DNA of 64,000 nt from Ectocarpus siliculosus (GCA_000310025.1 FN649729.1:5112725-5176724), one strand, 5' to 3'; shown: positions 1 to 12,166, counted from the stretch's first letter. Notes: generated by a model from the sequence alone, not told the origin. Numbers and translations: made by a program.

Positions 1-1
1 T

Positions 2-1046
2 GCGAACATCATGCGGGGCCCGGCGAATCTCTACATTACACTGGCGGGCTACGTGAGCTCTGCCTCCGTGTTCTTCCACTTTTTTGTCGACCCGCAACAA
101 GCGCTCACGGTGCGACGCTTGGGTTGACACTGTTTCATGAGGGAGCTGGGTTGCGTCATGCTCCTGCTGTATTTCCTTCCAGAAAAGGCTGTGGCGATGG
201 GTGATGGGGGAGGTTTTCTCAGCATGCGCCGGCCTTTCGTGTTTGGTGGCGCAAAAGGTGAAGCATGCCAGCAGAAGCCCCAACACTCGCGACGCAAACG
301 AAGTTCCTACACTGACAGGGACCAAGGACAACGAGAGAGAAGGCAAGTAACGCCCTAAATAACAAATAGAGCTCGAACCTCCGTCTGCTTCCGTTCGGAT
401 GTGTTGTGCACTCACTCGTGTTGATCAGATCACGTTCGTTCTCCTCGGAGCCCGCGTGGTGACGGACTACATCGTGGCGGCGCTCAACCCCGTGCGATGG
501 TGAGGACGTTCATCTATCGGGTATCGTCCGTAGCAACGTTGACAAGGACAAGGAACGCAGAATACCCAGCAAGGGGTTTTTGACATAGACAATCTTGCGC
601 TTGACACCGCCCCCAACCCGTTCCTCCGCGGCACACATGAAAAGCTGGCACCACCCTTGATTATTTCTGACAGTGTACTCATAACTGGTGTGGTGCGATC
701 AACGGTGAGGGGACAGAGGCACCATAATCCACCTTCGCATCCTTAAGTTGTTGCAGCGTCGCGGACCGCACGATACATCATTTATAGCATGTCAAGGTTA
801 ACGCCACGGTTTTTCTATTCACTCGTGTCTGTTGAATTTTGCAGGAGGTTCGGCATGTCGAAGAAGCTCGACAACATGCCCATTTCTGCGGTAATTTACC
901 TCTTGTTGGCAAGCCTGGGGTTCATTTTTCACGGGAACGCGGGGTTGGTGGGCGACTTCGCCTGTAAACCGTTCATCGCTTTCCTCGGGCTCCTGAACAA
1001 GGGGCTTAACCACTTCCAAGCTACGACCATCACCTACTTTTCATGA
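2..1046 (+). CDS. Unknown multi-pass membrane protein, 3' end (5' end outside window)
   Basis: Three exons fit together in frame: 2-109, 429-499 and 845-1046, with the stop codon at 1044-1046. The first intron starts GTGCGA and ends ATCAG in phase 0. The second starts GTGAGG and ends TTTTGCAG in phase 2. The visible 126 residues hold at least three hydrophobic stretches: one around residues 8-28 (including ITLAGYVSSASVFFHFF), one in exon 2 (ITFVLLG), and one in exon 3 (AVIYLLLASLGFIF). A basic patch (RFGMSKK) lies between the second and third. This suggests an integral membrane protein, possibly a channel, transporter or enzyme, but I recognise no family motif. The gene continues beyond the left edge. 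It faces the Rtf2 gene tail-to-tail across about 940 bases. The splice structure is good evidence of coding; the function is unknown. Confidence 0.62.
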
Positions 1047-1988
1047 CCAGGACCTGGTGGTCGTGGTGATTGTTGCGTGGGAGCACGCCGTGGTGCAACG
1101 GGTGTTGTAAATGGTTGAATGGGTGACGCCAATGGCGTGTTACGTTTAGGTTAGATCTTGCAACGTTTATTTCGCCCCCCAATTAATAGTGATTCAATCG
1201 TTGCTGCCGTTCAAATTGTTCTAATATCCGAAGACCCAAGCAACGTTCATGGGCCAGAGGGTGATAGTTACGGGTTTAATAGCTAGATTGTTCGGAACAA
1301 GTGCATCGATGTGCTGAGCGGGTCTCGTGTACATATTTCAGGAGATATCTGAATGGTAGGCGGAGGAAAACACAATTTTCTCGACAGAAAAATTGACCAG
1401 CCGAACCATCCACGCAACAAGCAGAGATAGCCTCTCTGCCCGATACCAGCGGAGTTGGGATTGTCGGGCTGGCCGAGAAACCACTTGTCGGCTTGCAAAG
1501 GCCGGAGAAAAACGCAGACCTGCTGCGGAGTGGAGCACACGCTATTATAGTTGAGCCAAGCGACAACGCATCTATGCTCAGCCCAACTCGACAGTGTTGC
1601 ATCATACAACGCATTTAGGTGGATGGGCTCTGGTCGTCCTTAATTTGTTCACAAACAAGCCGGGGATCTTTTGCATGTTTCTTGTTGGAATAAATTTTGC
1701 ACTGAGACGGGATACAACTTGTTTTCAACCCCGGCAACTCGGTCTTTGGGCAGCCGCCCTTACCGCCAGTACATCCACACGTTTCCTTCTACCCCTGACC
1801 TACAACCAAACCTACTTCCCTTGTACTATGCTCTACTCTGGTGTTATGGTGCGGAACGTTGGTGAGGCAAACACCATGCGGAATACGGCAACAGCGACCA
1901 GTCAGCCCAAACGTGTGGAATCATACCAATACCCAGCCTTCACCATTGCCACTCTGTACACATACAATCCACCCGATAATGGAGTCGG
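1047..1988. other. Intergenic region between two converging genes
   Basis: This stretch separates the stop codon of the membrane-protein gene from the stop codon of the Rtf2 gene. I see no splice-supported exon, RNA gene or repeat in it. It should hold the 3' untranslated regions and polyadenylation sites of both genes. Open frames here have no protein-like composition. Confidence 0.5.
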
Positions 1989-4900
1989 CTACCCGAGATT
2001 GTACCGGTGTCCCGCCGTAGCAATGAATAGATGTTCATTCGAAACGTCCTTCTTTCCGAACAGTGACGCATACACCTTGCTCGCTTCTTTGTTTTTCTTC
2101 ACCGCCTCCGCCGCGGCGCCTGCGAGTCTTGCGGAGTTCGGTCCCGCACTGGCTCCGTTAGCAGCGACGGCCGCCGCCGATGCCGCCTCCTTCTCTAGCG
2201 CTCGTCTTCTCTTCTTGCCCTTCTTGCTCTCCCCACCTGCCGCATCCTCTTGCGCCTCGTCGCCCGTGGATGCGCTTGGTTTGCTAGGTTGCTCGCCAAT
2301 CACACCGGCACCGGCAGAGGGAGGTGAAGAAGATGACTTGGTTGCGCCCGCCTTAGCGGAGGCGGCGGTTTTTTCCCGTCTTGCGCTCTTCTTGGAAGAC
2401 TTTTTGGCGAGTCGCGCCTTCTCCCTCTTGGTGATGAGCTGCCTTGTCCGGGTTTCGCGTTCCTCGTCGGTCGGTGCCAGTCCGACGATGTCGTCCTCGG
2501 TAAAGGGACCGTACTCCTCCTGAATACGCGGACATCAGAGCATCAACAACACTTGAGCCAGCATACCTTACTTTCTCCTGCAGGTATTGGGACCATACAG
2601 CATTCAGAGGGCTTGAGGCCTTGCGCACGCAATCACGACATGGCCTTGCCAATGTGCACAGCAAAACACTCATGCTTCCAGACTGTGGGAAGGCTCTCCT
2701 CGTTCAGACTGGGCGTATGTTACGCACGCACGTGTCCGGTTTTTGTAGTAATATCTGAGCCGTAACAATGACTCCCGAATAATATGTCTGGAGGAACAAA
2801 CCCCTGACTGGAGGTAAATACTGTGCAAACGAAACGCCCCGCAAGTGACAAACTTCCGGTGCCATGCCTTCACACTTGCGCAACTTGCACCAATTCACAC
2901 GCGTTGCAACTACGCTAACCCTAACCTTGTCGTACCTCAGCGCTAAGGTCTTTCGAAGGATACTCAGGGTAGAATAGGTTCACGTATGAAGCATGAAGAA
3001 TTTGCAGCCAGCACTACGGTGGTGCCCTCTGCTAAATAACACACAGGAAAACATATCGCCCTCGAAAACTTAACTTGCGCCAACCATGGTTGCCGTGCGC
3101 CCAAGCGCCAATGTCAAGGTCATCATTCCAAAGACCTTGGGAGAGAGTTGTGCGAGGAGGTCCGTTGAGTCTGTCCAAAGCACTGCAAACAATCACCTGG
3201 AGTCCAGCAATGCCGACCTCCTTGGTCGCCTTTTCCGACATAACCCAGCCCGTGCTCATAAGTACCACAAACGCGTGTGAGCCGTTCATCTCTTGGAGAG
3301 TTACCGGACACATGAAACGGGCCGGTTCGGGTCCGTCAAACGCCCGGTCCTCCTTTTCGAAAGAGGGGTTCGGTGTTAACCTGTTCAAGGACACCGATGG
3401 TTTGAATCGAAAAAGGGTGCGGGTTAGGTAACGCACAGCTTTACCGACGCGCACAAAAAATACTAAAAATGACCTACATCAAGGGAACACTTGTGCAGCC
3501 TTGTCATGCAAAGTGCGTCTTTCTCATGATCACCATGAGCTAGCTATATCATACACTTCCAACAGAGGAAACACCACCACATTGTGCTCCAGGTTGTTCT
3601 TGTGCTTGGCGACGCCATCGAGGAGGCAAGCGTTCAACTGTGACAACCACAAGTACATTCGAAAAACAGGCTTCGGGGAACTCTACAAAGCCTGCCGAGA
3701 CAAAATCCACCAACACGACATTGTCGACTTTTCGATGGTAGCGAATGCACCGGCGTAACTTGCGCATTTCAGCTGGAGGAATTTGGTGGTGTTTCAGGAT
3801 TCTGCGCATGGTGCAAGTCCATCCTTCTACTCTGCTCTGCCGACACAATAAAAGAACGAAGGGCCTTGCCAAGTTCGGCAATACAGCAGTATCTCACTTG
3901 CACTCGACGATGTCCTTCAGGCCGCGGATGTGGTTGAATGCAGGGTTGAGGTCACGGTTCAGCAACCCAGAGATCAAGACATCCTGAAAAAAACAACGGT
4001 TGGGCGCGAGAAAAAGCGGGAAATCGGGCAATAAAGGAGGGTGCCCGAGTTTTTATCCACATCCAGGGATGCTTCGTGCTGATCGGGAGCTGGATCACGA
4101 TTAGCGAATACTTCTCGGTGACAGGGGTCTGGAACGGGGGAGGCGAAAACGAAACACACGCAAGCTGCCTGTCGCCGACGACCGTTTGCGCGGGAAATAA
4201 ATCTGACGAACAAGTACCTCCCCAACCTTGCCACACAAACGGAATCCCCGGAATAGCGTGTTGTTGTTGATGCTGTCTTCACCTAAAAGCCGTTCCGATT
4301 TCCATCCCAAAGTATCTCCTTCTGTCTGTACTGATCTAACACTTGACGCGGTCAGTTCTCGTGTGGTCACAGGCCAACGTACCCTTAGAAAGGTGCCCCT
4401 GAACAAAATGGATCCGGCGGGTTCGTCCGCAAGCCAATAGAAATCAACGACGGGTAGCCTAGAGCCCTCCGCTCGCCTCTCCGGCGGACGATAATTTCAT
4501 AATTCGACACAAAGGCACCCCACCGAGACCAAACGGCCTTGTCAACAGGTTTGCACGTCTCACCCGGCGATAGAACTCGAAAGTCAAACTGAATCGTCTT
4601 AAAAGCCGCGCAGAGAATTTGCTCCTCACCTTGTTGTAGAGGTATCCCAACTCGCACGCGGCCACCGGTTCTCGGAGGACCTCGTTGCTTATTGCACACA
4701 CCTGCCAACACCAACCCAACACGAGGCGTGGGGTTGAGGGGAAACGTGTGGTAGGTAAAGGGACAGAAATTTGTAGCCAACCATTCGAGTGCCCAGGGTT
4801 ACATCAGCCGAGCACCAACGGAGAGAGAAGAGAGGGAGGGAGGAGGTCGGTGCAGACACAAGCCTGCTCGGCGATGTGGCGAGTTCGACCAGGCGGCATT

Positions 4901-5655
4901 CGGTGCCCCCCTGCCCACGCCGTCTGTGCCTGCTGCCAACTAAACGTCCGACAAGAGAGAAGTACCCACGGCCACATCGGGGAGTCGTTCTCCAGCCCGC
5001 CGGTGAAGGGGGAAGGGTAATACCAACCACAGGCCCCCTCTACCGCGTGCGTTGGCGTGCGCAAGCGTGCGCGGTGCGCGGGCCCGCCGACTGCAGCAAC
5101 CGTTCGTGTGTTGGGCGATGAGAGTTTGTGACACCAGCTCAAGAACACTTTTACACAAAGGTCAACGTTGATGTCATAACCTTCCGTACCTTCCGGCCTT
5201 CTGGCTTGCTGCATCAGAGCAAGCTGTCAACATATACCTTCGAAAATAAAGGCACCGAAAATATCAACACCGCCCCAAAAAAGCCATGTCGCTGCAGATA
5301 GGCCGCTACCCGCTAGCACAGCACTCACGATAGCGATAATAGATATGGTACCCATTATGCTTGAAGCGCCCCTGAATTGATAATGTGCTGCTGTTGCTGC
5401 TCAACCGCACGGTTGAAGACGGAACGGCTTGCACACCGGGTTGGTCGGCGTATTGTCATACAACGATGTCATCTGCCTGTCTGCGTTTCGGTCCGACTCT
5501 CTGTTTCTCTCTCTTTCCCTCACCTTAGTGCGAAGCTCGGCGGTTTCGGTACGGTTCAGGGCTGTCTTGGCCATGCCCCCCTTCATTCCAAACACGTCCC
5601 CGCATGACTGCATATACTCCCGCTTCGCGGCGATAACTCCTCCATCCCCTCCCAT
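1989..5655 (-). CDS. RTF2: Rtf2-family replication termination / fork protein
   Basis: Five exons on the minus strand, in order of transcription, are 5655-5524, 4701-4630, 3983-3898, 3380-3197 and 2519-1989. Phases agree and give 334 residues. The start is fixed by the family N-terminus MGGDGGVIAAKREY. Exon 2 carries the first signature (CAISNEVLREPVAACELG, then YLYNK). Exon 3 gives the helix ending HIRGLKDIVECK. Exon 4 gives the central signature ARFMCPVTLQEMNGSHAF. The last exon starts EEYGPFTEDDIVGL and continues as a long, charged Ala/Lys/Ser-rich tail ending in YASLFGKKD and GHRYNLG. Rtf2 proteins act at stalled or terminating replication forks and, in some species, in splicing; in human cells RTF2 is removed by the proteasome. 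One oddity: zinc-ligand cysteines of the second RING-like half are missing (positions after SEKATKEV). A GA-rich microsatellite sits 40-120 bases upstream of the start codon. The family assignment is firm. Confidence 0.93.
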
Positions 5656-5696
5656 CTTTGGGCAAGTGCCTTTCACACGCCCTCCTGGTGACGATG

Positions 5697-5774
5697 CCCC
5701 CCCCCCCCCCTCTCTCTTTCTCTCTACTCTCTCTCTCTCTGCTCTCTCCCTCCCTCTCTCTCTCTCTCTCTCTG
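5697..5774. repeat. C-tract plus (CT)n microsatellite upstream of the Rtf2 gene
   Basis: A run of C is followed by about 65 bases of nearly pure CT (TCTCTC) repeats. Read on the minus strand it is a (GA)n tract beginning about 40 bases before the Rtf2 start codon, so it lies in the likely core promoter or 5' untranslated region. GA/CT tracts near starts act as promoter elements in several eukaryotes; whether this one does is not known. Confidence 0.8.
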
Positions 5775-8700
5775 AGTCTCCTCTGAGTCACTGAGAAAGG
5801 GAAAGGGGTTGGTTTCGGGAGATCAGCTGGGCCGCGGTGGTACGATGGGGCTACAGTGCTTCTGTCTTGTGAGCCGTGGCAGGTCAATGTGCTCTCCTCG
5901 TCCTTGATGGTGTGGGATACTGCCTGGGGCTCGCCCTGTGGGAGCTCCGCGGATGGACGTTTGAGAAAAGGGGTGTGTGTGACTCATTAATTCCTCCGCA
6001 TGTTGGTCATTTCTGTGGCAGTGGGGTGCCAATGCACACTGCATGCCTTTGGCACATCACCACCCGGCGGTTCTACTGCAAGCGGCTGTTACCGCGATAG
6101 GGAGATATTGGAGGGAGGGAACGGAGAACGCGAGAGCCAAAAGCCAAGCACTCCTCAGTGCTCTGCAACTAGACCAAGGTGGGGTGATGATCGGAGAGTT
6201 TTCCTGTTGTTCTCCACGAAGGATATTCGTCTGCTGCATGCAAATGAAGAAACAAACCTCGTACAGCAGTACATCCGGCATGGCTGCGTGCCTGCATTCA
6301 CTGCCGCACGCCTTGCAATGCGCAGCAGCATCCACCCCTCGTGCATGAAACCATATACTTCGTTACCCCCCACACATTGGAATATTCTGTAGTACCCGGA
6401 CAGGTTTTTGGGGACCAGCTCGCACGCTTGCTTTCCAGAGCAAGTATGGATTTGTGGATCAACAAGAGTCTCTACAGCAGTACTGCTGTATGGATAGCGT
6501 TGCACATCAACCCAGAGGTACGCACCCTGCTGCAGCAGGCACATACCGTACCTGACGCATGGCACATGGTGTTGTGGTTTTTCCTGCGAGGCTTGGCGAG
6601 ACCGACGTTTGTTCACTTGTCGGCCGACTGTAGCTATTTACTATTTACAAAAAGTAGCTGTCCATGCCGTTCGAACTGTCTGCAGTCGGTGCCGTGTTGT
6701 ATCCAATCGAGAACGCTTGATACACCAGAAAGCGGTTCAAACGCTATATACTGCTGCACACACACTCACTCACCCGTGGATTGGTGCTCCACGTAAACAG
6801 GGCGTTGATCGCCTTTCTAGAGAGTATAGTAGTTCCAAATATCTGTTACGCCAGTTGATGAAAAAGTGGTCACGTATACTTTTCGTGGCTTTGGGTGAGG
6901 AATTGTCGGCAGCACAACCGATACCAACGCCGTTACATATGACACAGCTCTTTACATTGGAACATAGGTTGCGAGAAAAGTTGAAGGTTTTTTTTACACT
7001 TTTGGTCCGGAACTTTTGTTAACAACTCTTTTATTGCTCGCTCACACCGCTTTTTATGACAGCAGAATGTTGGAAGAAAAGTTAAAGTTTTGCAACTCTT
7101 CTTGCACTACGCTCAGTGGGAGCAAAAAGTTGCGCAAAAGGTTTTGAAACTTTTCTCGGGAGCAAAAAGTTGCAATCTGGAGGAAACGTTCTGCAACTTT
7201 TTTCGCGAAGGTGTCGAACAACAGTTGCGCGGCGCAACTTCCGCCAATCCACGTCAAGCTGCTACCGGCACCACACCCGTAGACCCTCTTCAGCTTCGAT
7301 TGTGGGAAGGTTGTGATCAGCGATATCTCGACGAATACTTAACGACTTTCCTCATGAATGGTATCTGGAAGGAGGTGATGCCATGGGCTAATGGGCAATG
7401 CTAAGGTTTGGGGCCGTGAGGTGCCGCATGCGCTGGGAAAAAACGTTTGTGCTGTGCAAAACCGTCAACGGCCGCGAGCGGTTAGTTCAAGTTCGTTGTT
7501 TTTGACCGCCACGCGGGTTTGGTTATCCACCGATAACTTTCGGAAGGAGGAAGCAACAGCAATAGCGAGGCCACTCGGCGGGAGGTTGCTCTCTGCTCCG
7601 TCTTTCATACCCAAGGTTTGGTGCCGTGGGGTATCGTGCGCGTCGGGAAAAAAGTTTTGGTCAACCCTAAAATGCCCACCTCAGAGAGCGGTTGGTTCAA
7701 GTTCGCAGGGATTGCGTGCTCATGGTTTGGTTTTCCAGCGATAACATTGCGAAGGAGGAGGCAACAGCTACAGCAATAGTAACAGCAATGCCACCCCGAG
7801 GGAGCTAGCTCTACTCAGCATCTTTGTGGTACCAGGTTAGATGCCCTGGGGTATCGTGAGTGTGGAGAAAAAAGGTTGCAACTACCGTCTCTTGCATACT
7901 CTGAACGTTTTTTTCGCGGTGCGATATGAAAAGCTTGTGCCTTCTTCTAGCCGTTGCTAAAAAAAAAAAGGCCACGCCTCCGCATTCCGCCAGTCCCGCG
8001 CACAAAAACTTTCTTCGTCCCATAACGAGCGTGCACCAAAAGTGTTGCTGACAAAAGTTCCCGAACAAAGTTGCAGAAAAATTTGCAACCCCTAGTTGAA
8101 ACATTCTCCTGCCATAGAAAGCGGTGTCACTATGGGGCGAAGGAGCTTTTCTTCACGAGACTGGCGGAATACGGAGGCGTGACCATTTTTGTTTAGTGAG
8201 CAACGGTGAGAAAGCAGGAACACCCCTTCATGCCACGTCGCGAAACCGGCCACTGCGTGGAACCCAAGCTTGGAAAACGAGTTGATGGCACAAAACCTGG
8301 CGTTGTGCCTTCCAATCGAAGCCAGGAAGACCTCGATCATGCTCACGTCCAACACAAATGTTGACACAGACTCTACAAATGTGTATGTCTTATGTGTTTT
8401 ACACAGCTGCGGCCATTGCAGGCAAAACCAACTCGTCGTTCAAGTTTCTGACTTGGCGGTTCATCTATCGCGTGGATCGTGCGCGTGTGTGGCTCAAGAG
8501 GGCCTACGTGTGTGGTACGGGCAGCAGATCCTTGGCGTGGATTGGCGGAAGTCTCGTCGTGGAACCCCTCTTGGCGCTTTTGTATCGAAAAAAAATTGCA
8601 AGCTTTTCCTCCAGATCGTGCGATTATTGTCAAAAGCAAAAGTTTCCAAACATTTAGCGTACATGAGAAAGTTGCCAGAAACGTTTGCAAACTTCGACTT

Positions 8701-10100
8701 GTCTCGCAACTTCTTATGCTCCCATCAAGCGCGGTAGGACACACTTGCTGATGACAGGGTTTCTGGTTCTGAGCGTGATGGTTCTGGTTCGTTCTGGACC
8801 AGGTGTGATCAACACTGTACGGAGAACAAAGTGCTTTACAAGACCACTCGCTGTGGATGTCTTTATCGACACTCTCGCCCTACTCTAGACCATTTACAGT
8901 CCGCCTGTTTCACGCCGGTATTATCGTCTTAGGACCCACAGCACATGCCGACTCAAACGACCTCATTCATCGCAACCCCGTACTGCACATCGTTACGCTT
9001 ACTACGTGCCCTACAGCACTGTCTACAGTAACAGGCACAGCAGGGGAAATCCAGCTTGGCAGCGTGGAGGGAGGAGGTGAAGGAAATGGCGCATCGAGGT
9101 ACACTTTCACCCCGTTGGCAAGGGGCTTCCTCTGTCCGGTCCAGGGGGGCTGATGTACCTGATAAGGAGAAGGAGATTCTTGCAGACCCGGAGCGCTCGG
9201 GCCCGGTTCACGCCATTCGTGAGTCTACTGTCCACATGACCTGACCGTCTTCAGCAGCTTAAGTCATACGTGATGCTGACGTATGTATGTGGGTGACCAG
9301 GTTGGCGGTGATGGTTGCACTAGAGTACATTCTGGTCGCATGCTGTGCTGTGGTGGCCGGTTGCAGTGCGTGCTCCTTGCTGTATTTTTTATTTCATCTG
9401 TGGAATCTGTCTACAATGTTCGATGTAATGGAAAAGATCGTGGCAATGCACGATGCGTCTCCTGTACCCAATGGCTTGCGAATATGTCGTGCGCTACAGC
9501 AATGGTTCTGTGCTACATTGTAGCAGAGCGTTCCAAACGGTGTGCGAAGTGTGTGCACATGTGCTTTGTTTTTTTGTTTCGATGCTTTCCCGGCGGATCG
9601 AAAAACTTCTGAACACAGCCGTTTTTGTAAGTGATACATACGTTGTTGAATTTATTTTGGGGGGGTGAGAGAATGTCGCCCAGCCGCCGTTCGCATCGTT
9701 GGAGTGCTTTGTGAAGCGGGGGAAAGCACCGTAGGTGCATACACAGCTGCAGTTTCTCTTTTTGGTGTTTCCGTCATGGCGCGGCGCCAACTTCCCCCTG
9801 GAAAAGACACCGCTACAGCAGTACGTTCAGCACAGGGCCGTTTCGCCGGACGCAAAGAGTACGCTGACCTACAGTAGGACGCTGCTCTCGCCATGATGAC
9901 GACTCCGTGACTTCAGTATCAAGACATGCTAACCTCAAAACAACATCATGCCACAGAGCATGCAGGATGCCCCAAGCTTGTCCCAGCGTCTAATTTTCGA
10001 AAACCCGCTGCCCTCGCGCCCGTTCGAATGAACGACGTCTGCAGGGGCTCGAGCTCCAAGCAGCTACCGCTACATCTTTCTCGCCACGCTTGAAGGGGCC
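5775..10100. other. Gene-poor region rich in repeats
   Basis: I find no splice-supported exon here. The first part (5.8-7.0 kb) has dispersed CAGCAGTAC-type motifs, for example near 6262 and 6473. The middle (7.1-8.7 kb) is the fold-back element described separately. The last part (8.75-10.1 kb) has short hydrophobic open frames (such as 9287-9523 on the plus strand) with no family signature. Upstream exons of the membrane protein at 10.15 kb could lie here, but I could not place them. Confidence 0.5.
7115..8726. mobile_element. Fold-back element with long terminal inverted repeats and nested repeats
   Basis: The left arm (about 7115-7310) and right arm (about 8480-8726) are imperfect inverted copies. 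Both outer ends carry TGGGAGCA followed within a few bases by AGTTGCG, and both inner parts carry ACTTCCGCCAATCCACG and the complement of AAGAGGG. Inside lie two direct repeats of about 210 bases beginning AAGGTTTGG (about 7404 and 7613), with a degraded third start near 7830. There is also a second inverted pair around 7930-8030 and 8125-8230 (core CACGCCTCCG...TTCCGCCAGT). No transposase is visible, so this looks like a non-autonomous DNA element of the fold-back or MITE type, moved by an enzyme coded elsewhere. Exact ends and target duplication are not certain. Confidence 0.7.
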
Positions 10101-10151
10101 TTGTCGGCTTCTTCTTTTCGTTCTTCATGCGCCGTCGCTGTGCCGATATTT

Positions 10152-10823
10152 AGCGCCTTCCCTCTCCACAACCCCGCCGAGGAGGCGTTGCTTCCAGCAT
10201 CAGCATCAGCTTTCGCCGTTGCTGGAGCAGTGCGTTCCGGCGCCGCGCTAGCCCTGGGGACGCCTTTCTTTCTGTTGGCAGCACGGTGCGCTATTCTCGC
10301 CCTGAACCGCGTGAGGATTCCAGCGGTGCAGAGGCTACAGCTACAGCAACCCAGGCTGGGATTTCCCCTGCCCACTGGAGTGGACGAGAACGTTGCGGTG
10401 GACCTGTACGTTATCGGCTTGTCAGCGGCGGTGTTGGGCGGGTGTGTACCGGCGCTCGAGATGGCGGGAACCTTCTTGGGGGATGCTCTCAAGGGAAGGT
10501 CACCTGTGTGGGTCGTTTTGGCCTTCTTGGTGTTGATTCCAGTGACATATCTGGCCCTGGGCGCGTGGCTAAACCTTAGCTCGCCAGGTGAAGGGTTCAT
10601 CGCCCGCACGAGGCCCACTACAGCGATGTGGGGGCTGTGCGCAGCGGGGCACGTTATTCTGCTAGCCGCGTGCTTTTATTCTCCGGACGTGTCGAGAACT
10701 TTGGGCTTTTTGCTTGGACTGGTGCACATCGTGAGGACGCTGCTCCCCGCGTTTGCTTATCCTGCGGGCTCGGGGTCTGCGGCGTGCGAAGAAGACGACA
10801 TGAGTGCATCGGTGCACCTCTGA
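10152..10823 (+). CDS. Hydrophobic five-helix membrane protein (last or only large exon)
   Basis: A plus-strand frame stays open to a TGA at 10821-10823 and codes about 220 residues with five clear membrane segments. They contain SGAALALGTPFFLLAARC, IGLSAAVLGGCV, WVVLAFLVLIPVTYLALGA, LCAAGHVILLAACF and LGFLLGLVHIVRTLLPAF. Such a regular pattern of hydrophobic blocks and short polar loops strongly favours this strand over the open frame on the other strand. No good ATG lies at the beginning of the frame. A 3' splice site such as ATATTTAG before 10152 is therefore likely, with one or more upstream exons that I could not place. The frame ends in an acidic tail. The family is not recognised and the start given is provisional. 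Confidence 0.5.
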   Translation, partial: SAFPLHNPAEEALLPASASAFAVAGAVRSGAALALGTPFFLLAARCAILALNRVRIPAVQRLQLQQPRLGFPLPTGVDENVAVDLYVIGLSAAVLGGCVPALEMAGTFLGDALKGRSPVWVVLAFLVLIPVTYLALGAWLNLSSPGEGFIARTRPTTAMWGLCAAGHVILLAACFYSPDVSRTLGFLLGLVHIVRTLLPAFAYPAGSGSAACEEDDMSASVHL

Positions 10824-11835
10824 TTGTGCAGGTTTTTTTCATTGGAATGGTATACTTGGTTGGTAACGCGGGAACCCTCGAGCTTGCTGGCTGAGACGTT
10901 GGGATGACAAGAAAATAAGCTACTAATAGATGTAGCATACAATGGTTGAACTTCTTTATTGCCGGTAGTTTGGGGAGGACACAAAAGAGCGATACATCGC
11001 ACACGTGTCATATTTTCTGTTATATAGTAGGTCCATGTCGTCGCTTAGTTCTTTGTGGTGCGGGTATGGCTTAACCTGTGCAGATGCACACCCTGTTGCG
11101 CGTAGCGGGGTCCCTTGTTGTTATCCTTGGCTCTCACTTTGCGCAGAACTCTATACGACCACTGGTTTACCGAGCAGTGCGCTAGACTAATGTTGTATGT
11201 AACGCTCTGGTGCGGTTTCTCCAAGAGTTTTTAATGTACAATGTATGCTGTATTTTTAAATTTTGGCTAAGTAGGATCAAGCGTAGACTAACTCTTCTCG
11301 TTCCCCACCTATCTTGGGCAGGAGAAAGGGCCGGAGGAGGGTAATCTGGAGGTGAAAGCAAACCACCAGCGTGTATGGCAAACGGATCGACGCGTTGCGT
11401 GCGGTGTTTTCCATTCCAAGTCATGATGGTAGTGTGTGGGTGCTTGGGTTGTCTATAGACCTTTCTATTATGCGTTTTAGGGTTAGGGTTTCCTCTCTCT
11501 TGTACTGTAGCTTATGTTTGACCGGTTTGCGATAAGCACCCGGCTAGTTATTTTGTTCGTGCGGATCATGTTTAGTCTGTCGTTACGGTTTATTCAGTAG
11601 CGTAGATCTATGATGATAATATATAGTAGTTTTTGTGTAGACAATATATTGAATATAGACTATAAAAAACTTTCTAAATATAAAATCGAAGTAACTCTGG
11701 GACGTGCAGGAACAACCTCTGCATCCTCCGGTTCTTGCTGCGAGGGTGAAGTCACATGGATAAAAAGTAAGAGAAATGATGACGTTTTTTTTCAAACGCG
11801 TGGATACTTGCCCACGGTTCTGATCGTCTGTTTTT

Positions 11836-12166
11836 TTGGGAAGGGGGGGTGCAACATTCTCTCTCGATGCACGCCCCCCCCCCCCCCCCGCCCCAACCAG
11901 AAAGCACAAAACAACCCGCAACCCACCCCCCACCCAACACCGCCGTGANNNNNNNNNNNNNNNNNNNNNNNNNNNNNNNNNNNNNNNNNNNNNNNNNNNN
12001 NNNNNNNNNNNNNNNNNNNNNNNNNNNNNNNNNNNNNNNNNNNNNNNNATCCCCCCCCCATGCGGGGCGCAACATTCTCCCCCGCCCCCCGCCCCCCCCC
12101 CCCAGCGGCCAGAGCCAGACAGCACAAAGCAGCCTGCAGCCAACCCAGCACCAGACACTGCTGTGA
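11836..12166. repeat. C-rich tandem repeat of about 110 bases, collapsed at a gap
   Basis: One copy lies before the gap (about 11840-11948) and one after it (12049-12166). Both contain GCAACATTCTC, a long C tract, an A/G-rich block with AGCACAAA, and end in CGCCGTGA or TGCTGTGA. The array was probably longer and was collapsed or lost in assembly. The second copy runs directly into the first exon of the lysine-rich gene. Confidence 0.75.
11949..12048. other. Assembly gap of 100 N
   Basis: Exactly 100 undetermined bases, the usual length for a gap of unknown size. It sits inside the C-rich tandem repeat, so the true distance is unknown. Confidence 0.99.

Noticed and set aside
1594-2523. 309-codon plus-strand open frame rich in Ala, Ser and Leu
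   Set aside because: It is the mirror of the last exon of the Rtf2 gene on the minus strand, whose protein has clear family motifs and correct splice sites.
9287-9523. Hydrophobic plus-strand open frame as upstream exon of the membrane protein
   Set aside because: No convincing donor or matching phase was found, and hydrophobic frames arise easily in T-rich sequence.
10070-10618. 182-codon minus-strand open frame
   Set aside because: It overlaps the plus-strand membrane protein, whose five hydrophobic helices are much better evidence of coding.
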